Shown here: piece by piece, positions 1-8,852 of the stretch | Position numbering within the stretch: the stretch's first letter is position 1 | How the letters are laid out: each line of letters opens with the position of its first letter | NCBI GenBank assembly: GCA_964598845.1 | Contig: CAZRDM010000006.1 | Span: forward strand, 1-64,000 | Length of the DNA stretch: 64,000 nucleotides | Direction of reading: 5' to 3' | Origin: FEN-987 sp964598845 | GTDB lineage: Archaea; Thermoproteota; Bathyarchaeia; 40CM-2-53-6 | Position numbers and translations under genes: made by a program | The notes under the pieces: generated by a model | What the model saw: the letters and a program-made list of their open reading frames with translations, nothing else | Databases searched by the model: none | What the model was told of the DNA's origin: nothing

Positions 1-50
1 ACGATGCGCGTAGATACCATTTGCGCCGAAGAACCAAAAGCAAAGAAAAC

Positions 51-947
51 CTAAACAGTCAGAACCCTACAACCGTCATCCGTTACTACTATCGTATGTT
101 CTGCCTGCGAAACGACTTTACCGCTAGCCTCAACCAAGACTGGATAACCACTGATACACCGGTTTGTGACCAACTCTTCGAAGGCAGCCCTTGGGTCGCC
201 ATCGTGCCACGATTTGTAGATCCACCGAGATGCAAAGGGTAGCGTTTTGTAAGTTTCCCGAGCGTACTTCGCCAACTTTGTTGCGTCCTTCGACCTTGCT
301 CCTTTCAACCTAACAAATCGGTAGATGTAAGCAACGTCGCTATCTCGAACGGCCCCTTCAGCCTCCTTCAGGGTAATGAAAGGTTCCAAGGCGTATACTT
401 CACCAACTTCGAATCGCCCACCCTCAACGCCGGAGACGTTTGGGACCGTTTTTCCGGCGTGAATCATGTAACGGTCAATCCTGTGACCCGTGAGATTTCG
501 TATCGGTTTGAAACCATATCTTTGGACACATCTTTCGACAATCGTTCCTATATCGGATAACTTTCTTTCAGGAGCGATGGCAGACAGCGCCTCTTGGAGC
601 GCCGCTTCCGCGGCTACGATCATCGAATCATAGATCGGGTTCAAGGATATCGTAATCGCTGTGTCAGTGATGCAACCATCTAGCTCAACGCCGAAGTCGA
701 TCTTAACGAGAGAACCTTGGGGGATCAAACTTCGATCATTCCATGGACTGGTGTAGTGGGCGGCGACCTCATTGATTCCAACATTGCAGGGGAATGCGGG
801 GTTTGCGCCCAGTTCCCGGATCTTTCCTTCCACTTCTTCACATAGCCCTAACACGCCCTTGCCTTCGAGCCGGAAACCCCTCACATACTCTCGGACCTTC
901 GCCAAGATTTGACCGGATTCGACATATTTCTCGAGGTCCTCCGGCAT
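51..947 (-). CDS. map: Methionine aminopeptidase, type II
   Basis: Removes the initiator methionine from new proteins in the cytosol using two divalent metal ions. The 298-residue protein is the usual archaeal length. The pita-bread metal ligands are visible: Asp84 (KIDFG), Asp95 (CITDT), a His in TGHRIDR, the Glu of ALEPF and the Glu of the C-terminal QAEHT motif; the substrate His64 (VAAHY) is also present. The insert typical of type II enzymes lies in the C-terminal half. The ATG start is preceded at 989-997 (reverse strand) by an A/T-rich TATA-like element. It is divergent from trpS. Function assignment is secure from the family; regulation is inferred only from the promoter-like site. 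Confidence 0.95.
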   Translation of the reverse strand: MPEDLEKYVESGQILAKVREYVRGFRLEGKGVLGLCEEVEGKIRELGANPAFPCNVGINEVAAHYTSPWNDRSLIPQGSLVKIDFGVELDGCITDTAITISLNPIYDSMIVAAEAALQEALSAIAPERKLSDIGTIVERCVQRYGFKPIRNLTGHRIDRYMIHAGKTVPNVSGVEGGRFEVGEVYALEPFITLKEAEGAVRDSDVAYIYRFVRLKGARSKDATKLAKYARETYKTLPFASRWIYKSWHDGDPRAAFEELVTNRCISGYPVLVEASGKVVSQAEHTIVVTDDGCRVLTV

Positions 948-1086
948 ACAGCAAACCTTCTTTAGATGAAGACCCTGTTTCGTATCTGTTTATTTAGGGT
1001 TCAGAAATAGGACTGTTGGCTCGGGAGACCAACTACTGTTCAGCGACTGCGCATGTAGATGGGTGCCTGAGATAGGCCGGTAAGCT

Positions 1087-2220
1087 ATGTCAACAAACAA
1101 CGAAGAGATGATAGTGACTCCTTGGGAAGTTTCCGGGAGAATAGACTACGATAAGCTGATCCGAGAATTTGGAACAGATCCCCTGACACTGGAGGTGCTC
1201 GAGACTGTACAGAAACATACCGGAACTCTGCACCCTCAACTGAAAAGAAAGATCTTCTTCTCCCACAGAGACCTAGACTGGATTCTGCAGAGGTACGAGG
1301 CAGGGGAGAGATTCTATCTCTACACTGGGAGAGGACCCTCCGGCCCCGTACACATTGGTCACTTGGTACCATGGATATTCACCAAGCATCTGCAGGAGAA
1401 GTTCGACGCCAAACTGTATTTCCAGATGACAGACGAGGAGAAATTTCTCCACCAAGACGATTTCACCCTTGAGGAATCCGAGAAATGGACCTACGAGAAC
1501 GCCTTGGACATCATCGCCATGGGATTCGACTCCAAGAAGACCAAAATCGTCATCGACAGGAAAAGCATGGATGTTCTTTACGAGGTTGCCATCCGGATAG
1601 CGAAGCACGTTAACTTCTCTACGGTTCGAGCGGTCTTTGGTTTCCATGATAGCACTAATATTGGTTTGACATTCTTTCCCGCAATTCAGGCTGCACCAGC
1701 TTTCTTGGAATCCGCGCTCCTTGGACAGAACGTCCCTTGCCTGATTCCCGCAGCCATCGACCAAGACCCATATTGGAGAGTTACCCGCGATGTGGCACCC
1801 AAACTTGGATACTACAAACCTGCCCAAATCCACTGCCGCTTTGTCCCAGGTCTGGGACGGGGAGGCAAGATGTCAGCCTCAATGCCAGAAACATCAATCT
1901 TCACAGTAGACCCACCAGAACTCGCACAGAAGAAAGTTCTCGACGCCTTCACTGGTGGCCGGGCCACCGTGGAAGAACAGAGGCGTCTTGGCGCGAACCC
2001 TGACATCTGCTCAGTCTACAGCTACGACTACTTCCTCTTCATGGACGACAAAGAGATTGAAGACCTTCGATACAACTGCTTCGCTGGCAACATTCTATGC
2101 GGAGAATGCAAACATATCCTTGCCGAGCGCGTCATGAAGTTTCTTGAGGAGCATCAAAGAAACCGCGAAAAAGCAAAAGCCAAATTCGCAGAATACCTAT
2201 TCAATCCAAAAGACCTGTAG
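1087..2220 (+). CDS. trpS: Tryptophanyl-tRNA synthetase
   Basis: Class I aminoacyl-tRNA synthetase that charges tRNA-Trp. The 377-residue protein is of the archaeal/eukaryotic TrpRS type: a long N-terminal extension precedes the HIGH motif, read here as GPVHIGH near residue 87, and the KMSKS motif appears as GGKMSAS near residue 260. The adenylate and tryptophan pocket region with YLYTGRGPSG is intact. It opens a run of three synthetase loci (trpS, pheS-pheT, tyrS), suggesting a translation-dedicated neighbourhood, although 209 bases separate it from pheS so it is probably its own transcript. No truncation or missing residue is seen. Confidence 0.95.
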   Translation: MSTNNEEMIVTPWEVSGRIDYDKLIREFGTDPLTLEVLETVQKHTGTLHPQLKRKIFFSHRDLDWILQRYEAGERFYLYTGRGPSGPVHIGHLVPWIFTKHLQEKFDAKLYFQMTDEEKFLHQDDFTLEESEKWTYENALDIIAMGFDSKKTKIVIDRKSMDVLYEVAIRIAKHVNFSTVRAVFGFHDSTNIGLTFFPAIQAAPAFLESALLGQNVPCLIPAAIDQDPYWRVTRDVAPKLGYYKPAQIHCRFVPGLGRGGKMSASMPETSIFTVDPPELAQKKVLDAFTGGRATVEEQRRLGANPDICSVYSYDYFLFMDDKEIEDLRYNCFAGNILCGECKHILAERVMKFLEEHQRNREKAKAKFAEYLFNPKDL

Positions 2221-2429
2221 GTACCTCTCCCTGCTCAACAATGTAAGAAGATGTTCAACAATCTAAATATAGAGCGCCATGATGTTAGCTGCAGGCTTCA
2301 GGGGTTGAACATATGATTGCAGGTGACGGTGTTTTCAGATCCGCTCTCCGCACTAGTCGTTCCGCCTAGTTCATCAACCCCAACTGCTTATGGCAATCAT
2401 TTCGCAGTTCTAGGAGGTGCGCCGCATCT

Positions 2430-3947
2430 TTGCTGGAGCTGAGAGAGAACGAAGCAGCGGTCATCAGGGCACTTCAGTCCCACGGCGGCAACTGCTCTTT
2501 CGACGAATTGATTACCACTACAAGCCTCAGTAACGCGGCGGTTACTCGCGCCTTAGCAACTCTTCAGGAGAGGCAGTTGATACGAGTAACGGAGACTGAG
2601 CAGATTATCCTACGCTCAACCGCGGAGGGCATCGCGAATGCGAAACAGGGTATGCCGGAACGACGACTTCTCCAAGCAGTCTTGGAATTGGGCGGGGAAG
2701 CCACACTGGATCAGGCCGCGAAACGCGCCAATATCCCAACCGACCTAGCCGCAGTGGCTTTAGGATGGATTAAGAAATCTAGATGGTGTGAAGTGACCAC
2801 TCAGCTTCAGAAGATCGTGCTGAAGGCAGCGGGCATCCCCGACAAGACAGACCCTGAGAAAACGCTCGAAGTGATTAGTTCAAAAGGTGAGATGTCACTT
2901 GAGGATCTGCCAGCAAATCTCCGCGCGTGCGTTGAAGTGCTGAAGAGAAGGCAACTAGTCGATACAAGAAAGCAGAGGAAGCGATACACTGAACTGACCT
3001 CGCAGGGATGGAAAACCGTCGAACAAGGCATCACTGTTCGCAGAGAAGTTAGCGACCTTACCCCAGAGTTGATTGTGTCACATCAATGGAAGGACGTGAG
3101 CTTTCGCCGATACAACATTGCAGCCCCTGTCGCTCCCAGCTGGCCCGGAAAAAAACAACCATACCGTCACTTTCTCGATAACCTGAAAACAAGACTAATT
3201 GCATTAGGCTTCAAAGAAATGGTTGGTCCCATAGTTGAACTAATGTTCTTCAACTGTGACGCACTCTTCATGCCCCAAGATCATCCGGCTCGCGAAATAC
3301 ACGACATCTACTATGTGAAATCCGATGAAGTGGGCGATCTTGGCCAAAGCGAGCGCTACCTTGATCCGGTCTCGAAGACTCATGAGAACGGCTGGAAGAC
3401 TGGTTCAGTAGGATGGAAGTACAGGTACTCGCGAACCGAGGCGTTCAAGCTCATCCTCAGAAGTCAGGGAACGGCTCTCAGCGCACGTACCCTAGTTAGC
3501 CCTGACCTCGAGATCCCTGGGAAGTATTTCTCAATAGTAAGATGCTTCAGACCTGACCAAGTCGACCGAACACATCTGACGGAGTTCAACCAAGTTGAGG
3601 GTATAGTGGTTGGTGCAGATCTGTCACTCGGGGACCTTCTCGGGATACTTGAACGCTTCGCGGTAGATATGGCAGGCGCTGACAAGGTCCGATTCAAGCC
3701 AGACTATTTTCCATTCACTGAACCCAGCGTCGAGTTACAGGCGCATAAGGAAGGATATGGATGGCTCGAATTTGGTGGGTCCGGAATATTCAGACCTGAA
3801 CTAACACTGCCGCTCGGGATCAAGGTGCCTGTGCTGGCGTGGGGCATCGGAGTTGATAGGTTATTCATGATGCGTGCGGGTATCGATGACATACGGATGC
3901 TATTCTCCCACGACCTCGAGTGGATGAGGAACCAGAGGGTCCCGTGA
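2430..3947 (+). CDS. pheS: Phenylalanyl-tRNA synthetase alpha subunit
   Basis: Catalytic subunit of the (alpha-beta)2 class II PheRS. The 505-residue protein has winged-helix repeats over roughly the first 200 residues, as in archaeal/eukaryotic alpha subunits, then the class II core (RTEAF motif 2 region, and motif 3 with GIGVDRLFMM close to the C terminus). I chose the TTG at 2430 because a strong Shine-Dalgarno sequence, AGGAGGTG at 2412-2419, sits 10 bases upstream and no ATG fits. The stop lies 1 base before the TTG start of pheT, so the two subunits should be translated together in equal amounts. Confidence 0.95.
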   Translation: MLELRENEAAVIRALQSHGGNCSFDELITTTSLSNAAVTRALATLQERQLIRVTETEQIILRSTAEGIANAKQGMPERRLLQAVLELGGEATLDQAAKRANIPTDLAAVALGWIKKSRWCEVTTQLQKIVLKAAGIPDKTDPEKTLEVISSKGEMSLEDLPANLRACVEVLKRRQLVDTRKQRKRYTELTSQGWKTVEQGITVRREVSDLTPELIVSHQWKDVSFRRYNIAAPVAPSWPGKKQPYRHFLDNLKTRLIALGFKEMVGPIVELMFFNCDALFMPQDHPAREIHDIYYVKSDEVGDLGQSERYLDPVSKTHENGWKTGSVGWKYRYSRTEAFKLILRSQGTALSARTLVSPDLEIPGKYFSIVRCFRPDQVDRTHLTEFNQVEGIVVGADLSLGDLLGILERFAVDMAGADKVRFKPDYFPFTEPSVELQAHKEGYGWLEFGGSGIFRPELTLPLGIKVPVLAWGIGVDRLFMMRAGIDDIRMLFSHDLEWMRNQRVP

Positions 3948-3948
3948 C

Positions 3949-5682
3949 TTGGTTACGATTATTGCGAGAATCGATGATCTTGAACAACTCTTAGGCCAGT
4001 GTCTACCCAGGGATCCCACTGAGCTAAATGAACTTCTCTACTCGGTCAAATGTGAAATGGCGCATCCAATCATCGAAGATCGCGCGGTGAAGGAAGACGA
4101 TCTCATCCCGGACGATGCCGAGCTGCAAATAGAGAATGTTGACACAAATCGCCCTGACACATGGAGCAGTGAAGGAATCGCGCGCGCCCTCAAGGGACAG
4201 CTCGGAATTGAAGTAGGGCTCAGGAAATATCCACTGGCCAAAAGACCCGCACTTGACATCTGGGTCGACCGACAACTAAGGGAAATCAGACCCTTCATAG
4301 GCTGCGTCATTGCCCGTCACCCCAAGATCAATGACACCATAATTCGCGGACTGATTCATCTTCAGGAAAAACTCGATCAAAGCTACGGCAGGAGACGTCG
4401 GAGATCATCCATAGGACTTTATGACCTAGATCTTATCACGCCACCCTTGAGATATGGCGTGGCAGCTGCCGACGAAATCAGATTCGTTCCGCTAGAGTGG
4501 AATCAATCACTAACGCTTCGCGAAATCCTCGAGAAACACCCAAAGGGACTAGAGTACGGCCACATCGTAAGACAATATGATAAGATGCCTATTATACTCG
4601 ATTCCAAGGGCAAAGTACTCTCCTTCCCCCCAATAATCAATTCAAATGATCTCGGACGTTTGACACCCGACACGAGGAATATCTTGGTGGAGGTTACGGG
4701 AACATCCGAAGAAACCGTCATGAACTGCCTGACCATTCTCACGACAGCACTTGCCGACAGACACGCAGCAGTTTACCCTAGTTTGGTTCACTACCCATAC
4801 AGGAAAACTCGTACCGTCATGACCCCAGACCTGAAAGAACGTCACGTGAAGGTGTCTATCGATGATATTCAATGTCTCATCGGTATGGACCTGAGCAAAT
4901 CGGAGATCGCAAGACTACTTAGACGTGCTAGGTACAGTGTCGCGGATTCAAATCGCGGCAGATCGCTTACTGTCGTCGTCCCATGCTATCGACTGGACAT
5001 CCTACATCCCGTCGACATAATCGAAGATATCGCAATATCCTACGGGCTCAATAAGATGAAAACCAAATGGCCCTCCGAAGCAACCACGGGCGGACTTTCA
5101 GCAATGGAGGAATTCTCGGACACTGTGCGAATGCTGATGATAGGTCTAGGATTTCAGGAGGTGTTGACATTTATCATGAGTAATCCTGAAAAACTGTTCA
5201 CCACAATGAATATCCCACCAACGCAAACTGTAGAGGTTTCCAATCCGAAGATAGCTACGCTCACATGCCTGCGTGGTTGGCTGCTCCCCAGTCTGATGGA
5301 ATTCCTTGGAAGCAACACTCATGTTGAATATCCTCAGAGGATCTATGAGGTCGGTGACTGCACTGTTTGGGACTCGAGTAGCCTGAATCGGACGAGGGAC
5401 ATTCGGAAGCTTGCCTCTGTTGTAACCCACTCTAACGCGAATTTCACGGAGATGAAGTCCTACTTGGAACCTCTAATGGCGAATCTTGGCTTATCCTTCA
5501 CTTTGAATCCGATGAGCCATCCAAGCTTCTTGGATGGCCGCGTGGGCAGCATTCAGATCGAGGAGAGGGAAGTCGGGATAATAGGAGAGATCCACCCGCA
5601 GGTCATCGAAAACTGGAAACTTGAAGATCCAGTAGCAGCTATGGAGCTGGACCTCAACCAGATATTCAAGTTACGTAGATAG
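3949..5682 (+). CDS. pheT: Phenylalanyl-tRNA synthetase beta subunit
   Basis: Non-catalytic/editing partner of PheS. At 577 residues it matches the short archaeal beta subunit, which lacks the N-terminal tRNA-binding and C-terminal anticodon-binding domains of the bacterial form. B3/B4-type editing sequence lies in the first half and a B5 domain (DDIQCLIG... to ...DIIEDIAISYGLNKM) around residues 290-375, followed by the degenerate class II core. It uses a TTG start directly after the pheS stop, with no separate ribosome binding site needed. The 214-base gap that follows, before tyrS, is unusually structured. Confidence 0.94.
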   Translation: MVTIIARIDDLEQLLGQCLPRDPTELNELLYSVKCEMAHPIIEDRAVKEDDLIPDDAELQIENVDTNRPDTWSSEGIARALKGQLGIEVGLRKYPLAKRPALDIWVDRQLREIRPFIGCVIARHPKINDTIIRGLIHLQEKLDQSYGRRRRRSSIGLYDLDLITPPLRYGVAAADEIRFVPLEWNQSLTLREILEKHPKGLEYGHIVRQYDKMPIILDSKGKVLSFPPIINSNDLGRLTPDTRNILVEVTGTSEETVMNCLTILTTALADRHAAVYPSLVHYPYRKTRTVMTPDLKERHVKVSIDDIQCLIGMDLSKSEIARLLRRARYSVADSNRGRSLTVVVPCYRLDILHPVDIIEDIAISYGLNKMKTKWPSEATTGGLSAMEEFSDTVRMLMIGLGFQEVLTFIMSNPEKLFTTMNIPPTQTVEVSNPKIATLTCLRGWLLPSLMEFLGSNTHVEYPQRIYEVGDCTVWDSSSLNRTRDIRKLASVVTHSNANFTEMKSYLEPLMANLGLSFTLNPMSHPSFLDGRVGSIQIEEREVGIIGEIHPQVIENWKLEDPVAAMELDLNQIFKLRR

Positions 5683-5690
5683 TTAGAGAC

Positions 5691-5840
5691 GCTGGAGCGG
5701 CACCACAGCCGCCCACCTCCGAGAGAGCCGACTGAGTGGGGCGTAGCCCTTCAGTGAAGTCCGCGTGTTAGTGTCGTGGGCGACAGGGGTTGGTCCCCAA
5801 CTATGTTGGGGTTTCAATCCTGCGGCGAAACCACTCCAGC
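5691..5840 (+). ncRNA. Possible structured RNA upstream of tyrS
   Basis: Read by eye: bases 5691-5697 (GCTGGAG) pair with 5834-5840 (CTCCAGC). Inside this closing helix five hairpins can be drawn in order: GCGGC/GCCGC (5697-5712), ACTGA/TCAGT with an inner GGGC/GCCC (about 5730-5754), TGTCG/CGACA (about 5772-5787), CCCCAAC/GTTGGGG (about 5796-5812) and GTTTC/GAAAC (about 5811-5831). It lies 11 bases after the pheT stop and ends 56 bases before the tyrS start. It could be a leader element of tyrS, an independent small RNA, or a heavily interrupted tRNA; the T-loop-like TTTCAATCC hints at the last, but I could not fit D and anticodon arms. Not matched to a known family. Confidence 0.35.
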
Positions 5841-5896
5841 GAAACAAGAATAGGATACAACACACCCAGTGTGAGGAAAGAGGAGCACTTGCAGGT

Positions 5897-6985
5897 TTGG
5901 ATGTAGAAACTAAGCTTGACATGGTTACTCGGGGCGCCGAGGAGATTATCACACGTGAGGAAATGCGGTCCGTCCTAGAAACGAACATTAGACCTAAGGC
6001 CTACTGGGGGTTCGAGACAAGCGGATTGATGCATATCGGAATGGGAATGGTGTGCGGCAAGAAAATCTTAGACATGATTGAAGCAGGGCTTGATTTCACA
6101 ATATTCCTAGCCGACTGGCACTCTTGGATCAATAACAAACTCGGGGGAAAAATTGAGAATCTTCGGATTTGTGGAGAATACTTCAAGCAATGCTTCACTG
6201 CTCTCGGAGTCTCTCCCTCGAAGGTTAGGTACATGTGGGCCTCAGAGCTGGCGGCAAAGATGGAGTACTGGGAACGGGTTGTGCGGGTCGGGAAATCCGT
6301 TAGCATAAACCGAATCTGGAGAGCTCTCCCAATAATGGGAAGAGAGATGGATACCAAGGATCTTGAAGCAGCATCAACATTCTACCCATGCATGCAAGTT
6401 GCGGATATTTTCGAGCTGCAATTGGACGTAGCTTGCGCTGGAATGGACCAGAGGAAAGCCCACATATTGGCGAGAGAGGTAGCGGACAGACTCGGATGGA
6501 AGAAACCGATTAGTTTGCATACACACCTGATCATGGGACTGACGGGCGCAAAGAAGATGGACGTTACCAGATACGATGAGAACCCTGAACTTGATGTTCA
6601 AATCTCATTCAAAATGTCCAAGAGCATACCAGAAAGCACCATCCTGATACACGACGAGCCTGATACGATCCAAAAGAAGATACACGATGCCTACTGCCCA
6701 CCCAAAGAGACCGAAAATAATCCGATACTCGATATAGCGAGGTATGTTCTCTTCCCATGGCTAGGTTCCATCCATATCGACCGACCAGCCAAGTACGGAG
6801 GTCCACAAAGATTTGAAAGATACGAAGAACTGGAGGGACAATATAGAGAAGGAGAAATGCATCCGTTGGACTTGAAAGATGGAATCGCTGCGAGTCTCAT
6901 AAGAGCCCTTGAACCAGTCAGAAACGATTTCAGTAAACGACCGGAACTACTGCGCAGAATGAGAGAGATCGAGATAACAAGGTAA
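5897..6985 (+). CDS. tyrS: Tyrosyl-tRNA synthetase
   Basis: Class I synthetase charging tRNA-Tyr; archaeal/eukaryotic type. Signature HIGH is GLMHIGMG and KMSKS is FKMSKS. Tyrosine-pocket sequence YWGFETSG and the QVADIFELQLDVACAGMDQRK region are typical. The open frame runs upstream to 5765, but I place the start at the TTG at 5897 because family members begin with a DxExKLxxVxRGxEEIIT-like segment, exactly what follows, and a purine-rich GAGGAG lies upstream. This gives 362 residues. The upstream extension would be encoded by the structured region, which argues against it being translated. Confidence 0.9.
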   Translation: MDVETKLDMVTRGAEEIITREEMRSVLETNIRPKAYWGFETSGLMHIGMGMVCGKKILDMIEAGLDFTIFLADWHSWINNKLGGKIENLRICGEYFKQCFTALGVSPSKVRYMWASELAAKMEYWERVVRVGKSVSINRIWRALPIMGREMDTKDLEAASTFYPCMQVADIFELQLDVACAGMDQRKAHILAREVADRLGWKKPISLHTHLIMGLTGAKKMDVTRYDENPELDVQISFKMSKSIPESTILIHDEPDTIQKKIHDAYCPPKETENNPILDIARYVLFPWLGSIHIDRPAKYGGPQRFERYEELEGQYREGEMHPLDLKDGIAASLIRALEPVRNDFSKRPELLRRMREIEITR

Positions 6986-6994
6986 CATGCAAAA

Positions 6995-7653
6995 ATGAGA
7001 GCGCCTCCACAGGTCAGACTTGAAGAATTCCAGAAATTGATGAAAAGAGTCCTCTACGAATCTGAAAGAGGAGCACTCATCATTGTTGAAGGACATCGAG
7101 ATAGAGACTCGCTCCGGGAGATGGGGATTACAGGTCGCATTTTCTGCTTGCAAAACAGCGGAAGGAATACGGTGACTGTCGCCGAAGACCTCGGCAGGGA
7201 ACGCTGCGTGATCGTGCTAACTGATTTTGATCGCGAAGGAGTCTTCTTGGCAAAGAGATTTGCCCGCACCCTAATTTCTGAGAAAGTCCGCACGAACCTG
7301 TTCCTATGGCGAGACTTACGTCGCCTAGTCAAGTCAGATATCAGGAGCATAGAGGAGCTACCTAAATTCTACCGTCGCCTGCAAGCGGAGAATCGTGACA
7401 GCTTTGCTCAATTCGGTCAATTGTATGAAACCCCAATTCTTACACGCCATAAGAGGATAGTCAANNNNNNNNNNNNNNNNNNNNNNNNNNNNNNNNNNNN
7501 NNNNNNNNNNNNNNNNNNNNNNNNNNNNNNNNNNNNNNNNNNNNNNNNNNNNNNNNNNNNNNNNAATTCGGTCAATTGTATGAAACCCCAATTCTTACAC
7601 GCCATAAGAGGATAGTCAAGAGGTCGCTTGCTAGTAAGCGTGCTACGCGTTGA
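6995..7653 (+). CDS. Small Toprim-domain protein (interrupted by scaffold gap)
   Basis: Toprim fold protein of the small archaeal family related to the primase/topoisomerase catalytic domain. The motif I glutamate is in IIVEGHRDRDSL (about residue 30) and the DxD motif is VLTDFDREG (about residue 75). The coding region is broken by 100 Ns at 7465-7564. The 55 bases before the Ns (7410-7464) are repeated exactly after them (7565-7619). If the Ns and one copy are removed, the frame closes at the TGA at 7651-7653 and gives 504 bases, an intact 167-residue protein ending in SKRATR. It starts 9 bases after tyrS and probably shares its transcript. Confidence 0.85.
7410..7619. repeat. Exact 55-bp duplication flanking the gap
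   Basis: 7410-7464 and 7565-7619 are identical (begins AATTCGGTCAATTG, ends GGATAGTCAA). Collapsing the copies restores the reading frame of the Toprim gene, which supports an artefact of contig end overlap. Confidence 0.95.
7465..7564. other. Assembly gap of 100 N
   Basis: A run of exactly 100 undetermined bases, the standard scaffolder filler. The flanks are identical 55-base sequences in direct orientation, so the true distance is probably zero or negative (overlapping contig ends) rather than an unknown insert. Confidence 0.99.
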
Positions 7654-7666
7654 GAGCTCGGCTAGA

Positions 7667-8665
7667 TTATAGTTCTTGGACCATGACTTGCGCCATGTCG
7701 GCGAGCCTATTCGAGTAGCCCCACTCGTTATCGTACCAAGCGAACACTTTGACGAGCCTTTTCTCCAAGACCATTGTGGAGAGCGAGTCGAAGACTGCCG
7801 AGTGAGGATTGCCGATTATATCGGTCGAAACGAGGGGCTCATCAGAGTATTCGAGAATACCACGCATCGGTCCTTCGGCAGCCCCTTGAAATGAACCGTT
7901 AACGTAATCAATAGTTGCATCGCGCTCGACTTCCGCCACCAAGTCAAGAATGGATCCATCTGGGACGGGTACTCTAAGCGCTATTCCATGGAGCTTGCCT
8001 TTCAGTTCGGGTAACACCTCGGTGGTGGCGACTGCTGCTCCAGTTGATGTTGGAATGATCGAGAGAGCTGCTGCCCGAGCGCGCCTCAAGTCGTGGTGAG
8101 GCAGATCCAAGATTCGCTGATCGTTCGTGTATGCATGAGCGGTAGTCATGAAGCCATGCTTGATTCTACAGGAATCATGCAACACCTTAACGACAGGAGT
8201 GACGCAATTAGTGGTGCAGGATGCAAGTGAAATGAGGTTGTGCAATCTGGGATCGTACTTATCCAAATTGACGCCTGGAACAATCGTGATGTCTGGGTTC
8301 TCGGCAGGGGCGGATATCAGGACTTTCCTTGCTCCTCCCTTGAAATGTTTCGCGGCTGCATCTCGAGTTGTGAAGAGACCTGTCGACTCAACCACGATAT
8401 CGACCTCGTCCTTAAACCAAGGAATTTCTCCTGGATCACGTATTGAGAGGACTTTCACCTCTTTACCGTCGACCGTGAACTCATCGGGTCCGGCCTTGAC
8501 CGTATTTTCTAGCTTGCCAAATACACTATCATACTTGAGTAGGTGCGCAAGTGTTTTCGCGTCGGTCACATCATTGACGGCGACAACATTTAGACCAGCT
8601 CGTATCGCAGCCCTGAAGAAGCATCGTCCAATACGTCCGAAACCATTGATGCCAATTCGTGCCAA
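7667..8665 (-). CDS. gap: Glyceraldehyde-3-phosphate dehydrogenase, bacterial/class I type
   Basis: Phosphorylating NAD(P)-dependent GAPDH, 332 residues. The Rossmann start is GINGFGRIGR and the catalytic loop is SCTTN (Cys near residue 150), with the conserved HAYTNDQ and C-terminal WYDNEWGYSNR motifs. These are the signatures of the class I enzyme of bacteria and eukaryotes. Most archaea use class II GAPDH, which has a different catalytic motif, so this copy suggests transfer from bacteria at some time. It faces dnaG divergently and is convergent to the Toprim gene. Together with phosphoglycerate kinase at 60587 it could serve lower glycolysis or gluconeogenesis. Confidence 0.95.
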   Translation of the reverse strand: MARIGINGFGRIGRCFFRAAIRAGLNVVAVNDVTDAKTLAHLLKYDSVFGKLENTVKAGPDEFTVDGKEVKVLSIRDPGEIPWFKDEVDIVVESTGLFTTRDAAAKHFKGGARKVLISAPAENPDITIVPGVNLDKYDPRLHNLISLASCTTNCVTPVVKVLHDSCRIKHGFMTTAHAYTNDQRILDLPHHDLRRARAAALSIIPTSTGAAVATTEVLPELKGKLHGIALRVPVPDGSILDLVAEVERDATIDYVNGSFQGAAEGPMRGILEYSDEPLVSTDIIGNPHSAVFDSLSTMVLEKRLVKVFAWYDNEWGYSNRLADMAQVMVQEL

Positions 8666-8852
8666 ACTAGCATGACACCGATTTTGGAAGAGAAATCGGG
8701 GCTAATATGACGTTTTCTTCGTCCGAGTCCATCCAATCTTGAAAGGCCTTTTCAGTACATAGCGTTTATATTGCCAATTTCTGATGGTAGAATTCGACTG
8801 CTCATGTCACTTACTTCAACAAGCGTGAGCACAATAGGAGAATCATTCGTAA

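Noticed and set aside
5691..5840. RNase P RNA or T-box leader
   Set aside because: Too short and lacks RNase P core motifs; T-boxes are not known from archaea and no specifier-loop/antiterminator pattern is seen.
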